Shown one piece after another: positions 24,932 through 33,990 of a DNA stretch of 64,000 nucleotides. Made by a program: the position numbers and the translations under genes. The stretch is from positions 372,001 through 436,000 of the forward strand of contig CAWHBT010000001.1 in NCBI GenBank assembly GCA_963827595.1. The letters are read 5' to 3'. The notes below the pieces were generated by a model that saw nothing but the letters and a program-made list of their open reading frames with translations, ran no database searches and was not told the origin of the DNA. How positions within the stretch are numbered: position 1 is the stretch's first letter; the number at the start of each line of letters is the position of its first letter. The stretch is from DATEDA01 sp963827595. Lineage in GTDB: Bacteria > Pseudomonadota > Gammaproteobacteria > Burkholderiales > SG8-39.

Positions 24932-26052
24932 ATGCCGTTCGAGTCGCCTTCGTTCCACGCCGATCACATCGGCAGCCTGCTGCGGCCCGAGCGCCTGCTC
25001 GCCGCCGCACGCGAGCTGCGCGACAAGCGGATCGCGCCCGGCGAGTTCCGTGCGCTCCAGGACGAGACCATCCGCGAGGCGGTCGCGTTCCAGGAGGCGC
25101 TCGGCGTTCCGGCAGTGACCGACGGCGAGTTCCGGCGGCGGGGCTGGTCCGCGGGGTTCATCGAGGCGGTCGAGGGCTTCGGGATGCGCGAAGGCACGGT
25201 CCTCGGATTCCACGACGCGCGGGGCGACAAGGGTGCCATGCCCTCCCCTTACGCCAAGCAGCGCCTGCGCCGCACGCACGGGATCGCGACCGACGAGTTC
25301 CGCTTCCTGAAGAGCGTGGTGAAGCGCGGCATCCCCAAGGTGACGGTCCCCGCGCCGGACGTGATGCACTTCTTCCTCGGGCCGAAGAGCGTGGACGAGG
25401 TCGCCTACCCGGACATCGAGCAGTACTACGCCGATCTGACCGGAATCTACCGGACCGAGATCGCGGAGCTCGCCGCGCTCGGCTGCCGCTATCTCCAGCT
25501 CGACGACACCGCGCTTGCCCTGCAACTGCGACGACGCACGCGCGCGCCGACGTGCGCGCCCGCGGCGAGGACCCGGACGCGCTCACCGCGCGCTACGTGC
25601 GGCTGGTCAACGACGTGCTCGCCGCCTGCCCGCCCGGCATGGCCAAGGCGGTCCACATGTGCCGCGGGAATCTCAAGGGCGCGTGGATGGCCGAGGGCGG
25701 CTACGAGCCGATCGCCGAGCGGGTCTTTGGCGACCTGAACGCGGACGCATTTCTCCTCGAGCTCGACACGCCGCGCGCGGGCGACTTCCGGCCGCTGCGG
25801 TTCGTGCCGGCGCCGAAGCGCGTGGTGCTGGGCCTGGTGAGCACGAAGACGCCGGCGCTCGAGCCGGCGGACGAGCTGAAGCGCCGGATCGACGAGGCGT
25901 CGCGCTACGTGCCGCTCGAGCGCCTCGGGATCTCCCCGCAGTGCGGGTTCAGCTCGGTGGCCGGCTCCGGCCAGCCCATCACCGCCGACGACCAGAAGCG
26001 CAAGCTCGAGCTGGTGCTGAAGGTCGCGCGGGAGGTCTGGAGCGACGTCTGA
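24932..26052 (+). CDS. Second stand-alone MetE C-terminal-domain protein (frameshifted)
   Basis: About 370 residues after repair. Frame one: FHADHIGSLLRPERLLAAAR, VTDGEFRRRGWSAGF, and CRYLQLDDTALA up to about 25515. A short second frame gives CNCDDAR. From about 25548 a third frame reads RARGEDPDALTARYVRLVND to the stop. Zinc ligands are intact: AVHMCRGNLKG (His-x-Cys), FLLELDTPR (Glu) and GISPQCGF (Cys). It shares LGLVSTKTPALEP and the Lys-rich end with the paralogue at 5052-6197, but lacks the loop of about 25 residues after the first block. The missing N-terminal folate half and the catabolic context argue against housekeeping methionine synthesis. Two indels within 35 bp look like one local sequence error. 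Confidence 0.82.
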
Positions 26053-26069
26053 CGCGCGGGGCCCCAGGC

Positions 26070-26621
26070 ATGCGCGAGTTCCCGCCCGCGCTTCACGCGG
26101 TCATCCGCGCGATCGACCGGTTCACGGACGCGACCGGAAGGCTGGTCTCGTTCGCGGTGCTCTACATCCTCGTCGCGCTCGCCTGCGAGGCGTTCTCGCG
26201 CTACGTGCTCGGCGTCGCCACCAACTGGGCGCCCGAGACGATCGTCATGGCCAACGGCGCGGCGTTCATGCTCGGCTGCAGCTACGCGCTGCTCAAGCGC
26301 GCGCACGTGCGGACCGATCTCTTCTGGAGCCGCTACTCGGGGCGCAAGCAGGGTGCAATCGACCTCGTCTCCTACCTCCTGCTCTTCTTCCCGACGATGC
26401 TGGCGCTCGTCTGGATCGGCGTCGGCGACGTCTGGTACTCGTTCCGCATCGGCGAGGTCTCGGCCCTGACCCCGTTCGGCGCGGTCATGTGGCCGTTCCG
26501 GGCCGCGCTGCCGCTCGCGGCGGCGCTGCTCATCGTCCAGGGCGTCGCGGAGACGCTGAAGAGCTGGTACGCGCTGCGGACGGGGCGCGAGTACGAGCAC
26601 CGCGAGGGCGCCGAGCTGTGA
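26070..26621 (+). CDS. TRAP transporter small permease (DctQ)
   Basis: A 183-residue four-helix membrane protein. Helices: LVSFAVLYILVALACEAFSR, the segment after TNWAPETIVMANGAAFMLGC, LVSYLLLFFPTMLALVWIGV, and ALPLAAALLIVQGVAETLKS. The WAPE motif and KRAHVRTD after helix 2 are DctQ features. The ATG is 18 bp after the MetE-like stop, and its TGA overlaps the GTG of dctM (GTGA). The C-terminal tail YEHREGAEL is hydrophilic and cytoplasmic. It is a complete counterpart of the fragment at the left edge of the window. Confidence 0.9.
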   Translation: MREFPPALHAVIRAIDRFTDATGRLVSFAVLYILVALACEAFSRYVLGVATNWAPETIVMANGAAFMLGCSYALLKRAHVRTDLFWSRYSGRKQGAIDLVSYLLLFFPTMLALVWIGVGDVWYSFRIGEVSALTPFGAVMWPFRAALPLAAALLIVQGVAETLKSWYALRTGREYEHREGAEL

Positions 26622-28024
26622 CCGGGCACGAGCTCGTCGGCCTGACGATGCTCGCCGTGATGCTCGCGGCGATCTTCATCGGCCTGCCGGTGAGCTTCAC
26701 GCTGCTCTTCCTAGCGGCGGCGTTCGGGCTCGCGGCCCTCGGGCCGATGGTGCTCGACCTCGCCTACCTGCAGACGATCGGCCTGATGAAGCAGGACGAT
26801 CTCGTGGCCGTGCCGATGTTCATCCTGATGGGCTACCTCTGCGGCCAGACGGGCGTGATCGAGCGCATGTTCCACGCCTTCCGCGACCTGTTCGCGCCGG
26901 TGCGCGGCGCCCTCTACCTCGTGGTGCTCGTCACCGCGACCCTGTTCGCGATCGCCGCGGGCACCGCTTCCGCGACGGTCGCGCTGATCGGCATCGTCGC
27001 CGGGCCGATGATGATCAAGGCCGGTTACGACGCACGCCTGTCGGCGGGCGCCATCGCGGCGGGGGGCACGCTCGGCATCCTCATCCCGCCGTCGGTGATG
27101 CTCGTCGTGATGGGCCCGGTGATCGGCGTGTCGGTGGGCAAGCTCTACGAGGCGGCGATCGGGCCGGGGTTCCTGCTCGCCGGACTGTACATCGTCTACA
27201 CGCTGGTGCGGAGCTTCCTGAATCCGAAGCTCGGCCCGCCGGTGCCGCGCGCGGAGCGTCCCAGGTCGCTCGGCCCGGTGCTCATCGAGTGCCTGGTGGG
27301 GCTCGTCCCGGTGACGGTGCTCACGGCGGCGACGCTGGGCGCGATCCTGATGGGCTTGACCACCGCGGCCGAGGCCGCCGCGCTGGGTGCGCTCGGCGCC
27401 ATCGTTCTGGCCGTCGCCTACGGTCGATTCACCTGGCCGGGACTGCTCGCCGCCAGTCGGGACACGCTGGTGACGACCAGCATGGTGATGTTCCTCGCCG
27501 TGACGTCGAACGTCTTCGGCGCAGTGTTTGCGCGGCTCGGCACCGCGGGCTGGCTCGCGAACGCGCTCCTCTCGATCCCGCTCCCCCCCGCCGGGACCAT
27601 GGCGCTCGTGCTCGCGGCGCTGTTCCTGCTCGGCTGGCCGTTCGAGTGGCCGGCGATCGTGTTCATCTTCGTGCCGGTGTTCGTGCCGGTCGCCGTCCAG
27701 CTCGGCTACGACCCGGTGTGGTTCGCCGCGATGATCGCGCTCGTGTTGCAGACCGCGTTCCTGTCGCCGCCGGTGGCGATGTCGGCCTATTACCTCAAGC
27801 AGGTCGTGCCCGCCTGGAGCCTCGGCACGATTCTCCGGGGCATGGGGCAGTTCATGGTGATCCAGTGCATCGCGATCGCGCTCGTTCTCGTCTTCCCCGG
27901 CATCGCAATGTGGCTGCCGGAAGCGCTGACCGACAAGCCGGCGCTCGAGGTCCTGCCGGACGAGGAGATCCCGCCGGAGCTCGCGCGCGCCGCCGTCGCT
28001 CCGGCCGGGGCCGGAGTCCACTAG
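26618..28024 (+). CDS. TRAP transporter large permease (DctM)
   Basis: A 468-residue membrane protein of the DctM family with about 12 helices. Signatures: DDLVAVPMFILMGYLCGQTG, TLFAIAAGTASATVALIGIV, SAGAIAAGGTLGILIPPSVM, LMGLTTAAEAAALGALGAIV, LFLLGWPFEWPAIVFIFVPV and LQTAFLSPPVAMSAYYLKQV. These are the substrate and sodium sites of the carrier. It has a hydrophilic tail of about 35 residues rich in Glu and Pro, longer than usual. GTG 26618 overlaps the dctQ stop. No dctP is visible in the operon; the only receptor is the Bug protein at 23932. It is last in the operon and ends next to the convergent pirin gene. Confidence 0.94.
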   Translation: MTGHELVGLTMLAVMLAAIFIGLPVSFTLLFLAAAFGLAALGPMVLDLAYLQTIGLMKQDDLVAVPMFILMGYLCGQTGVIERMFHAFRDLFAPVRGALYLVVLVTATLFAIAAGTASATVALIGIVAGPMMIKAGYDARLSAGAIAAGGTLGILIPPSVMLVVMGPVIGVSVGKLYEAAIGPGFLLAGLYIVYTLVRSFLNPKLGPPVPRAERPRSLGPVLIECLVGLVPVTVLTAATLGAILMGLTTAAEAAALGALGAIVLAVAYGRFTWPGLLAASRDTLVTTSMVMFLAVTSNVFGAVFARLGTAGWLANALLSIPLPPAGTMALVLAALFLLGWPFEWPAIVFIFVPVFVPVAVQLGYDPVWFAAMIALVLQTAFLSPPVAMSAYYLKQVVPAWSLGTILRGMGQFMVIQCIAIALVLVFPGIAMWLPEALTDKPALEVLPDEEIPPELARAAVAPAGAGVH

Positions 28025-28939
28025 TCACTTCTCCGGCAGCGGGATGCGCTCCGTCTCGCCGGGAATGGGCGCAAAGCGCTCGTCGCGCCAATCGGCCTTC
28101 GCGCGCTCGATCCGCTCCTTCGAGCTGGAGACGAAGTTCCACCAGATGAAGCGCGGGCCGTCCAGCTTCGCACCGCCGAGGAGCATCAGCGTTGCGGAAA
28201 CGGGCGCACGAATTTCAACCTCCGCGCCCTCCTGAAGCACCGCGAGCTCGCCCTCTTCAACGGTCGTGGCGCCGATCTCGGCGCTTCCCTCGACGACGTA
28301 GACGCCGCGCTCCTCGTGCTCCGCGGAGAGCCGCAAGCTTGCCCCCGGCGCAAGCTCGGCCGCAGCGTAGAGCGTGTCGGTAAAGACTTCGACTGGCGAG
28401 CGCGCGCCGAAGGCGTGGCCCGCGATCACGCGAACGGTTGCGCCGGGCAGCTCGACCACCGGGAGGCTCGCCGCCGGGTGGTGGGCAAACGAAGGCGCGA
28501 CCTCCTCGCGCTCCTTCGGCAGCGCGGCCCAGGTTTGAAGGCCGTGCGCCCGCGGCCCCGCGGGTCGCAGCTCGGGCGGCGTGCGCTCCGAGTGGGCGAT
28601 GCCGCGGCCGGCGACCATCCAGTTCACGTCGCCCGGCCGGATGGCCTGCACCGAGCCGATGCTGTCGCGGTGCAGGATCTCGCCCGCGAAAAGGTAGGTC
28701 ACGGTGGCGAGGCCGATGTGGGGATGCGGGCGGACATCCATGCCGCTGCCGGGCGCGAGCCGAATCGGTCCCATGTGGTCGACGAAGATGAACGGCCCGA
28801 CCATCGGCTTCTGAAACGAGGGCAGGACCCGCCGCACGACGAAGTCGCCGATGTCGCGGGGCCGGGCGCGGATGAGGTGCTCGATCGGCGAAGCCAAGGG
28901 GGCGAGGGGACCGGGACAACCGAAACGCAATGTTATCAA
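28025..28939 (-). CDS. Pirin family protein
   Basis: A 304-residue bicupin. Metal ligands are visible in the N-terminal cupin: VRPHPHIGLATVTYLFAGEI (two His), then LHRDSIG and the AGRGIAHSER block (His and Glu). The C-terminal cupin includes GVYVVEGSAEIG. Pirins bind Fe(II); some have quercetinase activity and others regulate central metabolism. The start is uncertain: no ATG precedes the conserved part, and TTG codons at 28939 or 28930 are the candidates. A natural start near RPRDIGDFVVRRVLPSF would also fit the family length of about 285. It converges with dctM and is divergent from the small gene at 29055. Confidence 0.9.
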   Translation of the reverse strand: MITLRFGCPGPLAPLASPIEHLIRARPRDIGDFVVRRVLPSFQKPMVGPFIFVDHMGPIRLAPGSGMDVRPHPHIGLATVTYLFAGEILHRDSIGSVQAIRPGDVNWMVAGRGIAHSERTPPELRPAGPRAHGLQTWAALPKEREEVAPSFAHHPAASLPVVELPGATVRVIAGHAFGARSPVEVFTDTLYAAAELAPGASLRLSAEHEERGVYVVEGSAEIGATTVEEGELAVLQEGAEVEIRAPVSATLMLLGGAKLDGPRFIWWNFVSSSKERIERAKADWRDERFAPIPGETERIPLPEK

Positions 28940-29054
28940 GGCCTCGCGGCTGCGGCGGGAGCCTGGGGCCGAATCCGTTCGACCGGTCAGCCATCGGTCA
29001 GTTGCAGTGCGGCAATCTCGGGCCCGGATCAGTCCTCAACCCAGGGAGAGCACC

Positions 29055-29309
29055 ATGGATCAAGCGACAGAGGTCAGGCTGTTTGCGGCCCTCAGAGCGG
29101 CAGTGGCGGGCGTGGTGATGATTGCGATCGCCGCGATCGCCGTGATCGCCAGCGGCGCCCCGACGACGCAGGCGGTCGAGCAGCCGCAAGCGACGGTGCC
29201 TGCGGTCGAGGCACGCGGCGCCGTGAGCGGCAGCGGGTCGGCCGACTACTTCCCCGGCCGCTTCGCCAACCGGGCAGCGGAAGTCACCGAGCACATCGAG
29301 TCGTTTTGA
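29055..29309 (+). CDS. Small single-helix membrane protein, unknown function
   Basis: An 84-residue protein. Residues about 16-37 (AAVAGVVMIAIAAIAVIASG) form one hydrophobic helix after a short hydrophilic start, so it is either an N-terminally anchored protein or a secreted peptide. The rest (TTQAVEQPQATVPAVEARGA, then DYFPGRFANRAAEVTEHIES) is polar and Ala/Glu-rich. A good ribosome site (AGGGAGAG) precedes the ATG, which supports translation. I do not recognise a family. It stands between pirin and a TPR protein. Confidence 0.6.
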   Translation: MDQATEVRLFAALRAAVAGVVMIAIAAIAVIASGAPTTQAVEQPQATVPAVEARGAVSGSGSADYFPGRFANRAAEVTEHIESF

Positions 29310-29341
29310 CCGGGCGCCGCGACCCGTCTCGGGCACGCCAA

Positions 29342-29355
29342 GGGGAATATTCCCC
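29342..29355. promoter_or_regulatory. Perfect 14-bp palindrome upstream of the TPR gene
   Basis: GGGGAATATTCCCC is a complete palindrome with an AT centre in otherwise GC-rich intergenic DNA, 112 bp before the TPR gene start and 33 bp after the small-protein stop. The form is that of a dimeric repressor or activator site. No cognate regulator is encoded nearby. Confidence 0.4.
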
Positions 29356-29466
29356 ACCCTGCCAGCGTCTTGGCCGAATCCGAGGCCGGCAACGCCGCGT
29401 AAGAGCGGGCAGACGGCTGCACGCGTATTCGCAGCACCGATACCCGAACCCTGAAAGGAGATGCAC

Positions 29467-29944
29467 ATGACAGGCAAGCTGTTGGCAATCGCGGCGCTCG
29501 CCGCCGCTACCGCATTCGCTCCGGCGCTCACTCAGGCCGCTGAAGACTCCGCCCCGAAGCCCGCAGCCCGCCAAGGCCGACCCCGATTTCGAGGCCGGCA
29601 AAGCGGCGATCAGGAGCCAGAACTGGAGTGAGGCGATCGGCTACTTCAACAAGGTCGCCGCCCGCGACTCGCAGAACGCCGGCGCGCAGAACTGGCTCGG
29701 CTATGCCAACCGCAAGTCGGGCAACCTCGACCTGGCGTTCAAGCACTACAACGAGGCGCTCCGGCTCGATCCGAAGCATCGCGGCGCGCACGAGTACATC
29801 GGCGAGGCGTATCTCATGACGGGCAACGTCGGGAAAGCGAAAGAGCACCTGACGGCGCTCGAGCGCATCTGCTTCCTCGGCTGCGAGGAGCGCACCGACC
29901 TCAGGAAAGCGATCGCCGAGTACGAGCAAAAGACGGTGAAGTAG
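29467..29944 (+). CDS. Secreted tetratricopeptide-repeat protein (frameshifted)
   Basis: About 158 residues after repair. The first frame is a signal peptide (KLLAIAALAAATAFAPALTQ, then AAEDSAPKPA). After a one-base slip near 29567 the mature part is read: KADPDFEAGKAAIRSQNWSE, followed by TPR units AIGYFNKVAARDSQNAGAQN, WLGYANRKSGNLDLAFKHYN and EALRLDPKHRGAHEYIGEAY. It ends TDLRKAIAEYEQKTVK at 29944. The last part, ICFLGCEERTDL, contains two Cys that could form a disulfide. AAGGAG lies 6 nt before ATG 29467; ATG 29461 is in frame but lies on the ribosome site. Probably a periplasmic scaffold. A terminator follows at once. Confidence 0.75.
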
Positions 29945-29994
29945 ATCACGGTCCGCGGCGGCGCCAGCGTCGCCGCGGCGCCGGTGAACGACGA

Positions 29995-30016
29995 AGCCCG
30001 CTTGCGCGGGCTTTTG
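29995..30016 (+). terminator. Rho-independent terminator after the TPR gene
   Basis: AGCCCGC (29995-30001), loop TTGC, GCGGGCT (30006-30012), followed by TTT and TTTG-like sequence. The 7-bp perfect GC stem and short T run lie 51 bp past the TPR stop, before the pepN promoter region. Confidence 0.75.
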
Positions 30017-30093
30017 TCGTTTGTTGGCTACAACGGATGCCGCGTATGTCCTAACATTCCCCCGCTGCCCTTCCCCTTGTCCCCCCAGCCCCG

Positions 30094-32736
30094 ATGCGCG
30101 ACCCCGCCCCCACCACGATCTACCTCAAGGACTACGCGCCGCCGGCGTTCCTGATCGCGACCGTCGACCTCGACGTCGATCTGAGCGAGGACTTCGCACG
30201 GGTGCGGGCGAAGCTCGCGATCCGGCGGAACCCCGCCGCGCCGGATCCGCGCGCGCCGCTCGCGCTCGACGGCGACGAGCTCGGGCTCGAGTCGGTGGCG
30301 CTCGACGGTCGCACGCTCGCGCCGGGCGAGTACGCGCTCGACGATGCGCACCTGACGATCCCCGGCGTTCCCGACGCGTTCACGCTCGAGACGTCGGTCC
30401 GGATCGAGCCGCGCAAGAACACCAAGCTGATGGGTCTGTACGCGACCAAGGACGGCTTCTTCACGCAGTGCGAGGCCGAAGGGTTCCGCCGCATCACGTT
30501 CTTCATCGACCGTCCGGACGTGATGGCGCGCTACGCGACCACGATCCACGCCGCCCGCGAGCAGTACCCGGTGCTGCTCTCGAACGGGAACCCGGTGGGG
30601 CGCGGGGACCATGCGGACGGCCGCCATTGGGTGAAGTGGGAGGACCCGTTCCCGAAACCGTCCTACCTCTTCGCGATGGTCGCGGCGAGGCTGGAGAAGC
30701 TCGAGGACTCGTTCGTCACGGGTTCCGGCCGGAAGGTGACGCTGCAGGTCTGGGTCGAGCCGGGCAAGCTCGACCAGTGCGGGTTCGCGATGCAGGCCCT
30801 CAAGAAGTCGATGAAGTGGGACGAGGAGGTCTTCGGCCTCGAGGTCGACCTCGACTGCTACATGATCGTCGCCGTCGGCGACTTCAACATGGGGGCGATG
30901 GAGAACAAGGGTCTCAACATCTTCAACACCAAGTACGTGCTCGCCCGGCCCGACATCGCCACCGACAGCGACTTCCTCAACATCGACCGCGTGGTCGCGC
31001 ACGAGTACTTCCACAACTGGACCGGCAACCGCGTCACCTGCCGCGACTGGTTCCAGCTCAGCCTGAAGGAAGGGCTCACGGTGTTCCGCGACCAGGAGTT
31101 CGGCGCCGACACCTACTCGCGCCCGGTGACGCGGATCCAGGAGGTGCGCGGGCTTCGCGCCGCGCAGTTCCCGGAGGACGCCGGCCCGATGGCGCACCCG
31201 GTGCGACCGCAGGCGTACATGGAGATCTCGAACTTCTACACCGCGACCGTCTACGAGAAGGGCGCCGAGGTCGTGCGGATGATCCACACCCTCATCGGGC
31301 CGCGTACGTTCCGGCGCGGCATGGACGTCTACTTCCGGCGCCACGACGGCCAGGCGGTGACCTGCGACGACTTCGTGGAGGCGATGGCCGAGGCGAGCGG
31401 TGCCGATTTCAGCCAGTTCATGCTGTGGTACGACCAGGCGGGCACGCCGCTGCTCGACGTGCGCGCGGACTACGACCCGGCGACGCAGCGCTACACGCTC
31501 ACGGTCAGGCAGTCCATCCCTGCGACGCCGGGGCAACCCGACAAGCAACCGATGCACGTTCCGCTCGCCGTCGGCCTGCTCGGCGCCGCCGGGCGCGAGC
31601 TCCCGCTCCAGCTCGAAGGCGAGCCGGCCGCGGTCGGCACCGATCGGGTGCTGTCGGTGAAAAAGTCCGAGGAGCGCTTCACGTTCGTGAACGTGCCGGA
31701 GAAGCCCGTGCCGTCGTTGCTCCGGCGCTTCTCCGCGCCGGTGATCCTGAAGTTCGCCTACACCGAGGCCGAGCTGACGCAGCTCATGGCGCACGACGCC
31801 GATGCCTTCAACCGCTGGGAGGCGGGCCAGCGGCTCGCGACCGGTATCCTGCTCCGCGGTATCGAGGCCCACCGGGCCGGCCGCCGGAGCGACGCGCCGC
31901 GCGCGTTCGTCGATGCGTTCGCACGCGTCCTGCGCGATGGGCCGAAGGATCCGGCACTCGCCGCCGAGGCGCTCGCGCTGCCATCGGAGACGTACCTGGC
32001 CGAGCAGCTGGACGTGGTCGATCCCGACGCGATCCACGCCGTGCGGACCGAGCTGCGGCGCACCCTCGCCGGCGAGTTGCGCGGCGAGCTCGCGGAGAAG
32101 TACCGCGCCCATCGTGTCGCCGGACCCTACAGCCCCGACGCGGCATCGGCCGGCCGGCGCGCGCTGCGCAATCTCTGCCTCGGCTACCTGATGGAGCTGG
32201 AGGACGCGGCGACCCGCGCGCTGTGCACGGCGCAGTTCGACGCCGCCGACAACATGACCGATCGCATGGCGGCGCTCGCCGCGCTCGCGAACTCCCGGGC
32301 GCCGGAGCGCGAGCCGGCACTCGAGCGCTTCTACGCCGACTGGAAGCACGAGCCGCTCGTGGTCGACAAGTGGCTCGCGGTGCAGGCGACTTCGCGCCTG
32401 CCGGACACGCTCGAGCGCGTGCAGCGCCTCACGCGGCACGAGGCGTTCGACCCCCGCAACCCGAACAAGGTCTATGCGCTCATCCGCAGCTTCTGCTCGA
32501 ACCACGTCCGCTTCCACGCGGCGGACGGAGCAGGCTACGCGTTCGCGGCCGACTGGATCATCCAGCTCGATCCGCTCAACCCGCAGATCGCGGCGCGGAT
32601 CGCGCGCGCGTTCGACCGGTGGAGGAAGTTCGACGCCGGCCGGCAGGCCCACGCCCGCGCCGCCCTCGAGCGGGTCCGCGGCACCGCGGGCCTCTCCAAG
32701 GACGTGGCGGAGGTGGTGTCGAAGGCGCTGGCGTAG
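30094..32736 (+). CDS. pepN: Aminopeptidase N
   Basis: An 880-residue M1-family zinc aminopeptidase that removes N-terminal residues from peptides in the cytoplasm. MGAMENKGLN (GAMEN motif, residues 267-271) binds the peptide N-terminus. VVAHEYFHNWTGNRVT gives the zinc site: His303, Glu304 (catalytic), His307, with the third ligand Glu326 in LKEGLTVF, at the standard 18-residue spacing. The start IYLKDYAPPAFLIATVDLDV and the C-terminal helical domain (HNPNKVYAL-type: NPNKVYALIRSFCSNHVRFH) are those of the proteobacterial PepN group, and the length is normal. The frame is intact over 2.6 kb, a useful contrast with the broken genes elsewhere. It is monocistronic. Confidence 0.97.
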   Translation: MRDPAPTTIYLKDYAPPAFLIATVDLDVDLSEDFARVRAKLAIRRNPAAPDPRAPLALDGDELGLESVALDGRTLAPGEYALDDAHLTIPGVPDAFTLETSVRIEPRKNTKLMGLYATKDGFFTQCEAEGFRRITFFIDRPDVMARYATTIHAAREQYPVLLSNGNPVGRGDHADGRHWVKWEDPFPKPSYLFAMVAARLEKLEDSFVTGSGRKVTLQVWVEPGKLDQCGFAMQALKKSMKWDEEVFGLEVDLDCYMIVAVGDFNMGAMENKGLNIFNTKYVLARPDIATDSDFLNIDRVVAHEYFHNWTGNRVTCRDWFQLSLKEGLTVFRDQEFGADTYSRPVTRIQEVRGLRAAQFPEDAGPMAHPVRPQAYMEISNFYTATVYEKGAEVVRMIHTLIGPRTFRRGMDVYFRRHDGQAVTCDDFVEAMAEASGADFSQFMLWYDQAGTPLLDVRADYDPATQRYTLTVRQSIPATPGQPDKQPMHVPLAVGLLGAAGRELPLQLEGEPAAVGTDRVLSVKKSEERFTFVNVPEKPVPSLLRRFSAPVILKFAYTEAELTQLMAHDADAFNRWEAGQRLATGILLRGIEAHRAGRRSDAPRAFVDAFARVLRDGPKDPALAAEALALPSETYLAEQLDVVDPDAIHAVRTELRRTLAGELRGELAEKYRAHRVAGPYSPDAASAGRRALRNLCLGYLMELEDAATRALCTAQFDAADNMTDRMAALAALANSRAPEREPALERFYADWKHEPLVVDKWLAVQATSRLPDTLERVQRLTRHEAFDPRNPNKVYALIRSFCSNHVRFHAADGAGYAFAADWIIQLDPLNPQIAARIARAFDRWRKFDAGRQAHARAALERVRGTAGLSKDVAEVVSKALA

Positions 32737-32791
32737 GCGCCGCGCCGAACCCTCCCGGCCCGTCGCGCGGCCCTGACCGCGGCGATCCGCG

Positions 32792-33919
32792 CTACTGCAC
32801 GCGTTTGAACTTCTGCGCCCGGCGGCCGGTACCAACCTCAGCGGTGTAGAGGTTGCCTTTGGAGTCGATGGCGATGTTGTGCACCCACTTGAACTCCCCG
32901 GCCATCCGCCCGCCTCGGCCGAAGTTCGACAGCGTCGCGCCGGACTCGCGGTCGAGCGTGATGACCTGGTTGTTCGCCCCGTCGGCGACGAAGATGTAGC
33001 GCTGCGCGGCGTCCTCGGAGAGCACGAGGTCCCAAACCGAACCGTTCTGCAGGGTCTGCGGCTCGACGCGGAACTCCCGCACGAACTTGCCGCTCTTTTG
33101 GAACACCTGGATCCGGTCGTTCGCCCGGTCGCAGACGTACACCAGCCCGTCACGCGACAACCGGACGCAGTGCACCGGGCTGCTGAACTGCTGCAGCAGC
33201 GGCTTCGCCGGATCGTAGGCCGGCGGCTTGTCGTCGCTCGGCGCGTTCCCGTACGCGCCCCAGTGGCGCTTGTGCGCGCCGGTCTTCGCGTCGAGCACGA
33301 GCACCCGCCGGTTGCCGTAGCCGTCGGCGATGAACAGTTCGTTGGTCGCGGCGTCGATCTCCATGTGCGCCGGGCGGCCGAGCTGCGTCATGCTGTTCGA
33401 CCCGCCGGTGTCCCCCTTTTTGCCGATCTGCTGCAGGAACTTGCCGTCGGGCGTGAACTTCAGGATCTGATGGTCCGTGTTGGCGTTGCCCGCGACCCAC
33501 ACGTTGCCGTCGCGGTCGACGAAGATCCCGTGCTCGCTCTGCGGCCAGTCGTAGCCCGTCCCCGCCCCGCCCCAACTCTTCAGCAGGTTGCCGGCGGCGT
33601 CGAACTGCAGGACCGGGGGCGCCGGCGTGCAGCACTTGGTCGTCGGCGGGTTCAGCGTCGCGCCCTTCTCGTCGTCGACGAGCGTCGACGGCCGCTGAAC
33701 GATCCAGATCCGGTCATCCTTGTCGACGGCGATGCCGGCGACCTGGCCGAGGATCCAGTTGCCGGGCAGGGGCTTGGGCCAGTACGGGTCCACTTCGAAG
33801 CGCGGCGTCCCGGCCATCGCGCCGCCCGCCCGCGGCTCGGGCGTCTGCTGGCAGTTCCCGACCAACGGGACCGCAGCGAACGCGAAAAAGCACAACGCTG
33901 AAAGGGTCGACTTGGACAT
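32792..33919 (-). CDS. Secreted NHL-repeat beta-propeller protein
   Basis: A 375-residue exported protein. The signal peptide is MSKSTLSALCFFAFAAVPLV, with a Cys (GNCQQ) that may form a lipobox-like site. The mature part is a six-bladed NHL propeller of the type seen in peptidyl-alpha-hydroxyglycine lyase relatives. Blades repeat a pattern such as GIFVDRDGNVWVAGNANTDH, ILKFTPDGKFLQQIGKKG, HMEIDAATNELFIADGYGNR, CVRLSRDGLVYVCDRANDRI and NIAIDSKGNLYTAEVGTGRR. Such proteins often accompany degradation clusters in soil betaproteobacteria, but the activity is unproven. Catalytic residues of the lyase were not identified. It converges with pepN (55 bp). Confidence 0.85.
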   Translation of the reverse strand: MSKSTLSALCFFAFAAVPLVGNCQQTPEPRAGGAMAGTPRFEVDPYWPKPLPGNWILGQVAGIAVDKDDRIWIVQRPSTLVDDEKGATLNPPTTKCCTPAPPVLQFDAAGNLLKSWGGAGTGYDWPQSEHGIFVDRDGNVWVAGNANTDHQILKFTPDGKFLQQIGKKGDTGGSNSMTQLGRPAHMEIDAATNELFIADGYGNRRVLVLDAKTGAHKRHWGAYGNAPSDDKPPAYDPAKPLLQQFSSPVHCVRLSRDGLVYVCDRANDRIQVFQKSGKFVREFRVEPQTLQNGSVWDLVLSEDAAQRYIFVADGANNQVITLDRESGATLSNFGRGGRMAGEFKWVHNIAIDSKGNLYTAEVGTGRRAQKFKRVQ

Positions 33920-33990
33920 GGCTCCTCCCGTAGTGGTCGTACGATGGCCTACAGCCTTGCGCTGCGGGCGAGGAAGCTTATGCTTTCCTG

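Noticed and set aside
30028..33153. A 1041-codon minus-strand frame opposite pepN
   Set aside because: pepN on the plus strand has full catalytic motifs; the antisense translation is low-complexity and unlike any family.
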